Shown: piece after piece, positions 1-6,372 of the stretch
Numbering within the stretch: position 1 is the stretch's first letter
How the letters are laid out: each line of letters starts with the position of its first letter
From: Anaerolineaceae bacterium
GTDB lineage: Bacteria > Chloroflexota > Anaerolineae > Anaerolineales > Anaerolineaceae
NCBI GenBank assembly: GCA_017995665.1
Contig: JAGOIM010000079.1
Coordinates: 1 to 7,156, forward strand
Direction of reading: 5' to 3'
DNA length: 7,156 nucleotides
The notes under the pieces: generated by a model
Seen by the model: the letters and a program-made list of their open reading frames with translations, nothing else
What the model was told of the DNA's origin: nothing
Databases searched by the model: none
Program-made: the position numbers and the translations under genes

Positions 1-285
1 TCTCTTGGCAGCCTCAAGCGGACTTTCGCCAGCTTCAATCCCACCGGCAGGAACGCTCCAATGATTCGTCAAGGTTGTATGCCTCGGTACGCGGCACAAA
101 ACCACTTCGCCCTTCTCGTTTTCAACCACCGCTCCGACAGCGCTTGTCGGATAGTCGACCATGTGAAAATCTTCGATAATGGTGCCATCCGGCTGGCGCA
201 CGCGGTCAAGATGCAGCTTTAGGTAAGGACTTTGGTAAACGGTTTTCCGTGCCAGGCGTTCCGGTAAATCAGTATGCTTTCCCAT
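1..285 (-). CDS. Nudix hydrolase, ADP-ribose pyrophosphatase-like (partial, C-terminus cut by window edge)
   Basis: Ninety-five N-terminal residues are visible, beginning MGKHTDLPER at the ATG at 285-283; the frame is still open at base 1. Residues 15-45 resemble the N-terminal strand region of ADP-ribose pyrophosphatase-type Nudix proteins (KTVYQSPYLKLHLDRVRQPDG). The segment SVPAGGIEAGE at about 77-87 starts the Nudix box: G81, E87 and R95 fit the first part of GX5EX7RE. The rest of the box, including the metal-binding glutamates, lies outside the window, so activity cannot be judged. Family members hydrolyse nucleoside diphosphates linked to another group, often ADP-ribose or sugar nucleotides, in the cytoplasm; the exact substrate is inference. 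The gene starts 8 bases after the stop of the dynamin-like GTPase gene with only a weak Shine-Dalgarno (GCGGA), which suggests one transcript and translational coupling. Confidence 0.88.
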   Translation of the reverse strand, partial: MGKHTDLPERLARKTVYQSPYLKLHLDRVRQPDGTIIEDFHMVDYPTSAVGAVVENEKGEVVLCRVPRHTTLTNHWSVPAGGIEAGESPLEAAKR

Positions 286-293
286 TTTTCCGC

Positions 294-2042
294 TTAGCTC
301 AACAAGTCCGAAATTTCGGCTTCAAGCGAATTCAGCTCGTCTCGTATCCCGGTCAAAGTTTGCCGGGCACCTTCCAAACGACTTTGTTCGTTTTTTACAT
401 AGTCAACATAAGGGGCAATATTTTCATTCAGACGGTTCACCGCAGTTTCAGCTTCTTGATTAAAGGTATTCGCCAAGGTTTCGCGCAAGGATTCACGCAA
501 TTCTGCCATTTTCGTCTTGAATTCCTCTTTAACCTGTTTGCGTTTATAGGGAATGACAAACATTCCGAAAATTGCCAGCGCACCGGCAGTAACAATCCCG
601 GTGATATCCAAAGCCTTGGTGGTCAAAATTGTCACCACCATCGCACCAACGCTCAAGGCACCAATCCCAAAGAGAGCGGTTTGAGCGACCGACTCTTGAA
701 CATAATCGCCCAGTTGTTCGGTTTCTTTTTTGCGGTCATAGCGGTCGACAATCTGCTTAATCGTTCGGCTGACGTTTTCAATCAGCTCATCCCGCCTTGC
801 CGATTGTGGCGTTTTGGTGACCGGCAAATCACGCTGACTTTGCGCCTGGCGTTTTTCCAAAGCCCCGGCAACCTGATACCAAGTGTTCAAATCTTTATCG
901 ACCATCCAGTTAATCATGCCTTGCACTTTGCCATCAATCGCTTCAGAAACATCGCCCTGAACCTCTTCCTGGAATTGCGCTTTGATTTTTTCGGTATTGG
1001 CAAGATTAAAAATGTTGCTCAGCTTCATCGTCCGGTCAAAAAATTCAAAACCGCGGTTTTCAAAGTTGATCATAATGTTTTCAATATCCGCCAAACGCGG
1101 CGGCATTTCATCCTTCATGCTGCGCTCATACGAGGCGACCATGTTTTCAAGCTCGCCTGTCAAAGCTGTATCGGCATGAATATCGGCGATTTGCAATTCA
1201 ATCGCATCCGAAGCGGTTTTGTGCAAATTGCTGGCAACACCAATTGGGTTGCGCAGTTTCAGTCCTAAGCGGGTTTTGTCATCCAAGGTTTGGCTAATAT
1301 AATTCTCGAGATCGGCGAAACCGCTTTCTTCTCTCAATTGTCGGCTTTCTTCCGGGTCAGCCGAAGCACCTGCTTTTTGGGCAAGTTTAGCGGAGACCAA
1401 GAAAACTTCCGGTTGATAGCCCAAAATTTCGGCTGCATTCGTGCGAACAAAATCCCGCACCTGAATAAGGGCTTCTTCACCATCCAAAATATCAACCTTG
1501 TTGACAATGATGCTAACTTTTTTGCCCCAGGTGAGGATGTTTTCGAGGAAAACCCGCTCACTTTGGGTTAGGGGGCGGTCTGCCGAAGTGATGAAAAGCA
1601 CCAAATCTGAGCGTGGGATATATTCGTTGGTCAGGCGTTCGTGCTGACGATTGATTGCGTTGGTTCCGGGCGAATCGACCAGGTTCAACTCTTTCAGAAG
1701 TGGCAAAGGATGGGTGACGATTGCAAAACCGTCATCGACAATGGTTTTCGTCTTCTCTTCGCCCCAACGTAATAAAGTAACTTGCGCAGTCGTGGGAGTT
1801 ACGCCTTCTTCCAAAACACGTTCGCCCAACAAAGCATTGACCAAAGCGCTCTTACCGGCGTTAAATTCTCCGGCAGCAACAATCAAGAAAAGTTCATCCA
1901 ATTGCGCAATCGCGTTCTGGAGTTTTGCCAGGTCTTCCGAGGGCAGGGAAAAGCCAGTCAATCCAGCCTGCACAGTCTGCAAGCTGTTTTTTTCCTTTTG
2001 CAGGAAAAGTAATTCGTCGTTTGTTAAAAATCCATCACGCAT
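294..2042 (-). CDS. Dynamin-like GTPase (bacterial dynamin family) with membrane hairpin
   Basis: This 582-residue protein has a full N-terminal GTPase domain. The P-loop is GEFNAGKS at 58-65, the G2 threonine lies in GVTPTT at 80-85, G3 is DSPG at 123-126, G4 is NKVD at 181-184, and a G5-like VSAK sits at 216-219. Residues 260-450 are mostly charged and helical, matching the stalk of bacterial dynamin-like proteins. Two hydrophobic stretches at about 455-474 and 479-497 could form a membrane hairpin, as in the membrane-binding paddle of this family, and a charged helical tail (500-582) likely folds back as coiled coil. Known relatives, such as Nostoc BDLP and chloroplast FZL, bind and reshape membranes using GTP; membrane remodelling or fusion here is inference. 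The ATG at 2042 is fixed by GGGAGGA six bases upstream. It has its own promoter and is closely followed by a Nudix gene. Confidence 0.93.
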   Translation of the reverse strand: MRDGFLTNDELLFLQKEKNSLQTVQAGLTGFSLPSEDLAKLQNAIAQLDELFLIVAAGEFNAGKSALVNALLGERVLEEGVTPTTAQVTLLRWGEEKTKTIVDDGFAIVTHPLPLLKELNLVDSPGTNAINRQHERLTNEYIPRSDLVLFITSADRPLTQSERVFLENILTWGKKVSIIVNKVDILDGEEALIQVRDFVRTNAAEILGYQPEVFLVSAKLAQKAGASADPEESRQLREESGFADLENYISQTLDDKTRLGLKLRNPIGVASNLHKTASDAIELQIADIHADTALTGELENMVASYERSMKDEMPPRLADIENIMINFENRGFEFFDRTMKLSNIFNLANTEKIKAQFQEEVQGDVSEAIDGKVQGMINWMVDKDLNTWYQVAGALEKRQAQSQRDLPVTKTPQSARRDELIENVSRTIKQIVDRYDRKKETEQLGDYVQESVAQTALFGIGALSVGAMVVTILTTKALDITGIVTAGALAIFGMFVIPYKRKQVKEEFKTKMAELRESLRETLANTFNQEAETAVNRLNENIAPYVDYVKNEQSRLEGARQTLTGIRDELNSLEAEISDLLS

Positions 2043-2048
2043 GGCAGT

Positions 2049-2055
2049 TCCTCCC
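2049..2055 (-). promoter_or_regulatory. Shine-Dalgarno of the dynamin-like GTPase gene
   Basis: The minus strand reads GGGAGGA here, six bases before the ATG at 2042, close to ideal spacing. It sits in the palindrome CCTCCGGGAGG (2050-2060), whose CCTCC half is complementary to the GGAGG ribosome binding bases. The two halves are only one base apart, so a full intramolecular stem is sterically strained, but partial masking is possible. Confidence 0.85.
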
Positions 2056-2086
2056 GGAGGTTATTTTTGCTCCTGAATAATTTCTG

Positions 2087-2114
2087 ATTATACCTTTGGA
2101 CGAGGTGGTTACAA
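2087..2114 (-). promoter_or_regulatory. Predicted sigma70-type promoter for the dynamin-like GTPase gene
   Basis: On the minus strand, a perfect TATAAT (-10, plus positions 2087-2092) lies 16 bases downstream of TTGTAA (-35, plus positions 2109-2114; four of six consensus matches). Transcription would begin near 2080, leaving a 5' untranslated leader of roughly 38 bases before the ATG at 2042. It lies just after the stop of the upstream Nudix gene, so the GTPase gene and the downstream Nudix gene can be transcribed independently of the genes upstream. Confidence 0.65.
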
Positions 2115-2121
2115 AGAAGAC

Positions 2122-2601
2122 TTAATTACAATCGCCTAAATAGACCGGGAATTTGCCGCTCTCCAAGTGGCTTAGCGCTTCGTGCATGGCTGCCGGATAA
2201 AAATTGGCAGCATCCAGTTCAGAGAGAATCACCCAAACAACTTCTTTTTGGTTACTGTCAAGTTCACTGGCTCTGCTTGGGTCGGGTTCGGTTTTTAACT
2301 CAGCGCGGAAGAAAAATTCGATCTGATGCAGTGCCCGGTCCTTAAATGCGAACTGATGTTTCTCAGAAAAATATTCGCGGATATGGAGCAATTCGCCTAC
2401 CTCAACCTCGGCTCCGACTTCTTCCATAACTTCACGCTCGAGGGTTTGCTCGAGCGTCTCGTTAAAATTTTGTCCTCCACCGGGGAGCACAGTGTAAGAA
2501 CCGTCCTTATCCGCCTTGCGCAAAAGCAGGATTTTATCCTCTCGAATAATTACTGCTTTGGCGGAATTTCGCAATGTTTTCTTTTTTTCCATAGTTACCA
2601 C
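2122..2601 (-). CDS. Nudix hydrolase (MutT-like domain protein)
   Basis: This is a complete 159-residue single-domain Nudix protein. The Nudix box is intact: G42, E48, R56, E57, E60, E61 and G63 fit GX5EX7REUXEEXGU, within the segment from PGGGQNFNE to REVMEEVGA. The pyrophosphatase should therefore be active with a divalent metal, in the cytoplasm. The N-terminal strand AKAVIIREDKILLLRKADKDG (14-34) and the HQIEFFFRAEL strand (92-102) fit the fold. The substrate cannot be told from sequence. I use the GTG at 2601-2599; an in-frame ATG three codons later (2592-2590) is an equally good start, and neither has a convincing Shine-Dalgarno. A 12-bp hairpin ends 10 bases before the GTG. The gene is 72 bases after the ABC exporter gene and may be reached by read-through; the GTPase promoter follows it. 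Confidence 0.92.
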   Translation of the reverse strand: MVTMEKKKTLRNSAKAVIIREDKILLLRKADKDGSYTVLPGGGQNFNETLEQTLEREVMEEVGAEVEVGELLHIREYFSEKHQFAFKDRALHQIEFFFRAELKTEPDPSRASELDSNQKEVVWVILSELDAANFYPAAMHEALSHLESGKFPVYLGDCN

Positions 2602-2611
2602 GCTTTAGCAA

Positions 2612-2639
2612 TGCAGACAACGATTTGTCGTTGTCTGCA
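2612..2639 (-). repeat. Perfect 12-bp inverted repeat (hairpin) between the ABC exporter and Nudix genes
   Basis: Left arm TGCAGACAACGA (2612-2623) and right arm TCGTTGTCTGCA (2628-2639) are exact reverse complements separated by four bases. Beyond an A-A mismatch two further outer pairs are possible. On the minus strand, the direction of all genes here, the hairpin is followed by ATTGCTAAAGC rather than a T run, so it is not a standard intrinsic terminator. It could limit read-through from the ABC gene, act as an RNA processing or stability element, or affect initiation of the Nudix gene, whose GTG lies 10 bases away. A protein operator is another option. Confidence 0.8.
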
Positions 2640-2673
2640 ATGTTTAACTTCTATTTTATTGTTTCGGTTCCGC

Positions 2674-4515
2674 CTAACGGTAGCCTTCAGCCTGCAAATT
2701 GAAGAGATGAGCATAAACCTGATTATGTCTCATCAGCTCCTCGTGGCTGCCGAGTTCCAGAATTCTGCCGTTTTCCAAAACGACAATCCGGTCTGCCATG
2801 CGAACCGTTGAAAAGCGATGGGAAATCAAAACTGCCAGGCGGCCTTCCATCAATTCACGGAAGCGCAAAAAGATTTCATATTCCGCCTGGGCATCCAATG
2901 CCGAGGTGGGTTCATCCAAAATCAAAACTTCAGCCTTGCGCATAAAAGCACGCGAAAGGGCAATTTTTTGCCATTGTCCACCTGAAAGTTCATGCCCGCG
3001 GTTCCAACGCCTTCCCAAAATGGTTTCATAGCCCTCGGGTAAAGGCGCAACCACTTCGTCTGCACCGCCTTTGCTCGCCGCTTCTTCAATTCTTTCCATG
3101 TTATCGAGCTCTTCAATTTGCCCAAAGCCGATGTTTTCTTTGATACTGAATTGATAGCGAACGAAATCCTGGAAAATCACACCAAAGCGCTGATGTAAAC
3201 TCTGCATATCATACTCGCGCAGATCAAGGCCATCGAGTGTAATTTGCCCTTCGGTCGGATCGTAAAGCCGGGTAAGCAATTTTATTAATGTGGTTTTACC
3301 GGCTCCGTTCAAACCGACCAGAGCGATGCTTTCGTTCGGTTTAATAAAAAGGTTAATATTACGCAAGACATATTTATCTGAACCCGGATATTTAAAGGAA
3401 ACATTTTGGAAATGAATACCCTGCAAAATTGGTGCCGGAGCAATTTTCCCATTCTCAGGCGAGACCAATGCCGGCTCAATTTTGAGGAAGTCAAGCAAAT
3501 TATCCAAATACAGATTGTTTTCATAAAGACGGCTGAAGCTTTCCAAAAGCGACATAACTGCCCGTTGCGACTGGCGGAAGACCGAAAGGAACATGGTCAT
3601 ATCGCCCAAGGTGATCGTTTTGTTGATTGTGCGAATAATTACCCAAATATAACTGCCATAATAAGCCAGGTTAGTCAGCATTCCCCAGCCCAAACTGGCA
3701 AAGGTGTTGCGGCGGCTAATTGCATTGTCTTCATCCATAAATTCAGTGAAGAGTTTTTCAAAGCGCTCTTTCAAAGCCTCGCCCAGTCCAAAGAGTTTAA
3801 TCTCTTTAACGGTTTCATTGCTGGTGAGTAAGGTCTCAATGTAATTCAATAGACGGGTTTCGGGTGCGCGATGGCTGACCGCTCGAAAGGACATTTCAGC
3901 AAAGCGCGAATTGGACAAAAAGTTTGGCACGGCTGCCAGAATTACCAGAACAGCCAACCAGGGGCTGAAGCCAATCAGCAATGCAACCAGTGAAATCAGT
4001 GTGATAAATTGTTGGGCGACCTGCGAAATCGAGGTAACGATTGCCAAAGCAGAGCTGTCGGCCCGCCTTCTGGCGTTTTGCATATTGTCATAAAAAACCG
4101 GATCTTCGTAAAATTGTAAATCCAGCTTGATCGACTTATCAATAATCATGGTGTTGACATATTTGGAGAGCGAAGAACGTAAAACGTTGTTGGAAAGACT
4201 TTGAAAAGCGTTTAGCAAGGAGCTGACCAGAAGCAAAGCAAATTCAAGGATGACATAAGGCAGTACGATTTGGATTCCAGCCTGAACGTCCGCACCAAGC
4301 TCAATGGCCTCTAAGATTTTGTCGACAATCATTTTACCAACCCAGGATTGCGCAGCCGGCAAAAGACCAACCAACGGAATCAAGCCAAAATTGATTATGG
4401 TGTGTTTTTTACTCGCGTTCCAAACCAGTTTGAAAGCTTCGGGGATGTTGCGCAGCGCTTCGACGGCATCTTTGATGATATTTTTTTTCTCGCTCTTCAC
4501 TTTGTTTTCGTTCAT
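2674..4515 (-). CDS. ABC exporter half-transporter (membrane domain fused to ATPase)
   Basis: This 613-residue protein has the layout of an MsbA/LmrA-type half-exporter in the inner membrane. The N-terminal membrane domain (about 35-330) has hydrophobic helices near 40-60, 82-102, 165-200 (two) and 275-295, and the motif FYEDPVFYDNMQNARR at 135-150 that is common in this exporter branch. The C-terminal ATPase (about 365-613) is complete: A-loop Y376, Walker A GLNGAGKTT (401-409), Q-loop FQD (448-450), signature LSGGQ (510-514), Walker B VLILDEP (530-536) with catalytic E535, D-loop SALD (538-541) and H-loop H566. All catalytic residues are canonical, so a homodimer could work; a partner subunit outside the window cannot be excluded. 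Substrate is unknown (lipid, peptide or drug are typical). The ATG at 4515 has AAGGA six bases upstream and begins 12 bases after pgm, suggesting co-transcription. Confidence 0.95.
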   Translation of the reverse strand: MNENKVKSEKKNIIKDAVEALRNIPEAFKLVWNASKKHTIINFGLIPLVGLLPAAQSWVGKMIVDKILEAIELGADVQAGIQIVLPYVILEFALLLVSSLLNAFQSLSNNVLRSSLSKYVNTMIIDKSIKLDLQFYEDPVFYDNMQNARRRADSSALAIVTSISQVAQQFITLISLVALLIGFSPWLAVLVILAAVPNFLSNSRFAEMSFRAVSHRAPETRLLNYIETLLTSNETVKEIKLFGLGEALKERFEKLFTEFMDEDNAISRRNTFASLGWGMLTNLAYYGSYIWVIIRTINKTITLGDMTMFLSVFRQSQRAVMSLLESFSRLYENNLYLDNLLDFLKIEPALVSPENGKIAPAPILQGIHFQNVSFKYPGSDKYVLRNINLFIKPNESIALVGLNGAGKTTLIKLLTRLYDPTEGQITLDGLDLREYDMQSLHQRFGVIFQDFVRYQFSIKENIGFGQIEELDNMERIEEAASKGGADEVVAPLPEGYETILGRRWNRGHELSGGQWQKIALSRAFMRKAEVLILDEPTSALDAQAEYEIFLRFRELMEGRLAVLISHRFSTVRMADRIVVLENGRILELGSHEELMRHNQVYAHLFNLQAEGYR

Positions 4516-4521
4516 TAATTT

Positions 4522-4526
4522 TCCTT
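4522..4526 (-). promoter_or_regulatory. Shine-Dalgarno of the ABC exporter gene
   Basis: AAGGA on the minus strand, six bases before the ATG at 4515, lies within the 12-base gap after the pgm stop codon. It supports this start and continuous translation of the two genes from one mRNA. Confidence 0.75.
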
Positions 4527-4527
4527 T

Positions 4528-6174
4528 TTAACCATTTTGCATGGCTTCGTCTACGATTTTTCGGGCTTCTGCTTGGATTTGTGTCAAATGTTCTTCGCTT
4601 TTCAAACTTTCGGCATAGATTTTATAAATATCCTCGGTGCCGGAAGGGCGGGCAGCAAACCAACCATTTTCGGTCACAACTTTCAGACCGCCAATGGGGG
4701 CATTGTTGCAGGTGGCATTGGTTAGTTTTGCCAAAATTGGGTCGCCTGCCATGCTTTCGGCTTTGACCAAGTCGGGAGAAAGCGATGAAAGTACAGCTTT
4801 TTGTTGAGCGTTAGCAGGGGCATCCAAACGGGCATACCAAGAAGAACCCAATTCCGCTTCGAGCACCTGATAATGCTGGGCCGGATTCTTGCCGGTTATC
4901 GCCAAGATTTCTGCGGCTAACAAATCCATGATGAAACCGTCTTTATCCGTCGTCCAGGTTTTGCCATCCAAGCGTAAGAAGGAGGCTCCGGCGCTTTCTT
5001 CGCCTCCAAAACCGATATCGCCGCTCAACAAGCCGGGAACAAACCACTTGAAACCAACCGGTACTTCGCAAAGTCGCTTGCCAATCTTTTTGACGACCTT
5101 ATCAATCATCGAACTGGAAACCAGCGTTTTACCGACGGCAGCCTGCTCAGACCAGCCCGGGCGGTTTTGGAAGAGATACCAAATGGCAACAGCCAAATAG
5201 TGGTTGGGGTTCATTAAACCGCTTCCGGGGCAAACGATTCCATGCCGGTCATAGTCGACATCATTTCCGAAGGCAATTTCAAAATCGTCCTTCAAGGCGA
5301 CCAAACTTGCCATCGCATAGGGAGAAGAGCAATCCATGCGGATTTTGCCGTCTTTATCCAGGGTCATAAATGAGAAGGTTGGGTCAACTCTTTTGTTGAC
5401 GACGGTCAGGTTTAGCCCGTACATTTCCGCCATTGGCTCCCAGTAAGCCACACCCGAGCCACCCAAGGGGTCAACCCCGATGCGGATGCCCGAATCTCTG
5501 ATTGCTTGCATGTTAATCACTTTGCCAAGGTCTTGCAGATAAGGTGTTTGTAAGTCGATTTGAATCGTTGTTGGGGACTCCATGGCACGCTGGAGCGGAA
5601 TGCGCTTGACATTACGCAATTTGTTGGCGATGATTTCGTTGGCGCGGTTTTGAATCCATTTGGTCGTGGATGTGTCTGCCGGGCCTCCGTTGGGCGGGTT
5701 GTATTTGAAGCCACCGTCTTCGGGCGGATTGTGGGAAGGGGAAATCACCACACCGTCCGCCTGAGCCTTGGAATGAAGTTCGTTCCAGGTCAAAATGGCA
5801 TGGGAGATAACCGGCGTTGGGGTGTAGCGATGGTCTTGATGAATATGAATCTCAACACCGTTTCCGGCAAAAACTTCAATTGCCGTATAAAGAGCCGGTT
5901 CGGAGAGAGCATGCGTGTCCATTCCCATGAAGAGCGGTCCGGTGATGCCTTCAGCCCGGCGATGTTCAATGATTGCCTGAGTGATTGCGGCAACATGGTC
6001 GTCATTAAAACTGGCGTTGGTTGATGTGCCGCGATGCCCTGAGGTGCCAAAAGCGACTTTTTGGCTAACTTCGTTTGGGTCAGGGTGTAAGCTGTAATAA
6101 GCGGACACCAAGCGGGGGATGTTGGCGAGAGATTCAAAAGGGGCGGGTTGACCGGCAAGTGGATGAAGGCTCAT
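4528..6174 (-). CDS. pgm: Phosphoglucomutase (alpha-D-glucose phosphate-specific)
   Basis: The 548-residue protein matches the E. coli Pgm type (about 546 residues) along its length. It interconverts glucose 1-phosphate and glucose 6-phosphate in the cytoplasm, linking glycolysis to UDP-glucose, glycogen and cell-surface sugar synthesis. Key sites are all present: the N-terminal FGTSGHRG (42-49), the phosphoserine loop SPSHNPPEDGG with catalytic S147, the metal-binding loop NDVDYDRHG with D305, D307 and D309, the sugar-specificity loop GGEESAGAS (390-398), and the phosphate-binding loop RPSGTED (509-515). DTHALSEPA (86-94) and PNGGPADT (161-168) are further signature stretches of this subfamily. 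The ATG at 6174 is fixed by AAGGAG five bases upstream. It leads a likely operon with the ABC exporter gene and is preceded by a 198-base gap after sbcC. Confidence 0.97.
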   Translation of the reverse strand: MSLHPLAGQPAPFESLANIPRLVSAYYSLHPDPNEVSQKVAFGTSGHRGTSTNASFNDDHVAAITQAIIEHRRAEGITGPLFMGMDTHALSEPALYTAIEVFAGNGVEIHIHQDHRYTPTPVISHAILTWNELHSKAQADGVVISPSHNPPEDGGFKYNPPNGGPADTSTTKWIQNRANEIIANKLRNVKRIPLQRAMESPTTIQIDLQTPYLQDLGKVINMQAIRDSGIRIGVDPLGGSGVAYWEPMAEMYGLNLTVVNKRVDPTFSFMTLDKDGKIRMDCSSPYAMASLVALKDDFEIAFGNDVDYDRHGIVCPGSGLMNPNHYLAVAIWYLFQNRPGWSEQAAVGKTLVSSSMIDKVVKKIGKRLCEVPVGFKWFVPGLLSGDIGFGGEESAGASFLRLDGKTWTTDKDGFIMDLLAAEILAITGKNPAQHYQVLEAELGSSWYARLDAPANAQQKAVLSSLSPDLVKAESMAGDPILAKLTNATCNNAPIGGLKVVTENGWFAARPSGTEDIYKIYAESLKSEEHLTQIQAEARKIVDEAMQNG

Positions 6175-6179
6175 GTGAA

Positions 6180-6185
6180 CTCCTT
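6180..6185 (-). promoter_or_regulatory. Shine-Dalgarno of pgm
   Basis: AAGGAG on the minus strand, five bases before the ATG at 6174, is a near-consensus ribosome binding site and fixes the start of the phosphoglucomutase gene. Confidence 0.85.
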
Positions 6186-6206
6186 ATTCGTTTTCTTTTT
6201 TGAAAT

Positions 6207-6221
6207 CAGACCTTGCGTCTG
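6207..6221 (-). repeat. Short inverted repeat in the pgm leader
   Basis: CAGAC-GCAAG-GTCTG on the minus strand forms a five-base-pair stem with a five-base loop upstream of the pgm ribosome binding site. It could be a small leader hairpin or an operator half-site pair. With five pairs it may be chance. Confidence 0.35.
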
Positions 6222-6269
6222 GATTAGTTCATAAAATTTGACAGGACAAAACAGGTTAAGCCTCTGAGG

Positions 6270-6285
6270 ATTGAACCTTTTCAAT
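6270..6285 (-). repeat. Short palindromic element upstream of pgm
   Basis: ATTGAA-AAGG-TTCAAT on the minus strand is a perfect six-base inverted repeat with a four-base centre, symmetrical enough for a dimeric regulator operator. It sits about 95 bases before the pgm start. No known regulator motif is recognised. Confidence 0.35.
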
Positions 6286-6337
6286 TTTATCACGACGGCA
6301 TGGCTAAAAAGCCTTTCGCCGAAGAAATAGCCGGATT

Positions 6338-6355
6338 TTGACTTAAATCAGTCAA
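6338..6355 (-). repeat. Short inverted repeat after sbcC
   Basis: TTGACT-GATTTA-AGTCAA on the minus strand is a perfect six-base inverted repeat, 17 bases after the sbcC stop codon. It is AT-rich and lacks a following T tract, so it is not a standard terminator; an operator or weak transcript-end hairpin is possible. Confidence 0.35.
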
Positions 6356-6372
6356 CAAGCTTTACAGAATGA

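Larger units (their letters stand above)
6175..6372 (-). other. Intergenic region between sbcC and pgm with several short inverted repeats
   Basis: This 198-base gap presumably holds the end of the sbcC transcript and the pgm leader. On the minus strand, in reading order, it holds TTGACT-N6-AGTCAA (6338-6355), GGCTA...TAGCC (6302-6332) enclosing TTTC...GAAA, an alternative GGCT-AAAA-AGCC pairing (plus strand 6302-6313), ATTGAA-N4-TTCAAT (6270-6285), and CAGAC-N5-GTCTG (6207-6221) about 33 bases before the pgm start. A direct repeat ACAGG-N5-ACAGG lies at 6241-6255 on the plus strand. I see no stem followed by a T run and no convincing -35/-10 pair. Each repeat is short enough to be chance on its own. 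Confidence 0.5.

Noticed and set aside
249..1268. A 339-codon open frame on the plus strand opposite the dynamin-like gene
   Set aside because: It is fully antisense to a gene with all GTPase motifs, its translation has no recognisable domain, and no ribosome binding site stands out. It is a shadow of the real frame.
2612..2639. Intrinsic terminator for the ABC exporter gene
   Set aside because: The stem is strong, but the minus-strand sequence after it is ATTGCTAAAGC with no T tract. It is listed as a hairpin only.
6238..6243. TTGACA on the plus strand, a perfect -35-like hexamer
   Set aside because: No -10-like hexamer lies 16-18 bases downstream and no plus-strand gene follows.
6284..6289. 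TAAAAT on the minus strand as a -10 for pgm
   Set aside because: It matches five of six bases but has no acceptable -35 at 16-18 bases upstream, so a promoter call is not supported.
6302..6332. Intrinsic terminator for sbcC
   Set aside because: The stem GGCTATTTC/GAAA...TAGCC needs a seven-base bulge and is not followed by T residues; the TTTTT lies inside it.
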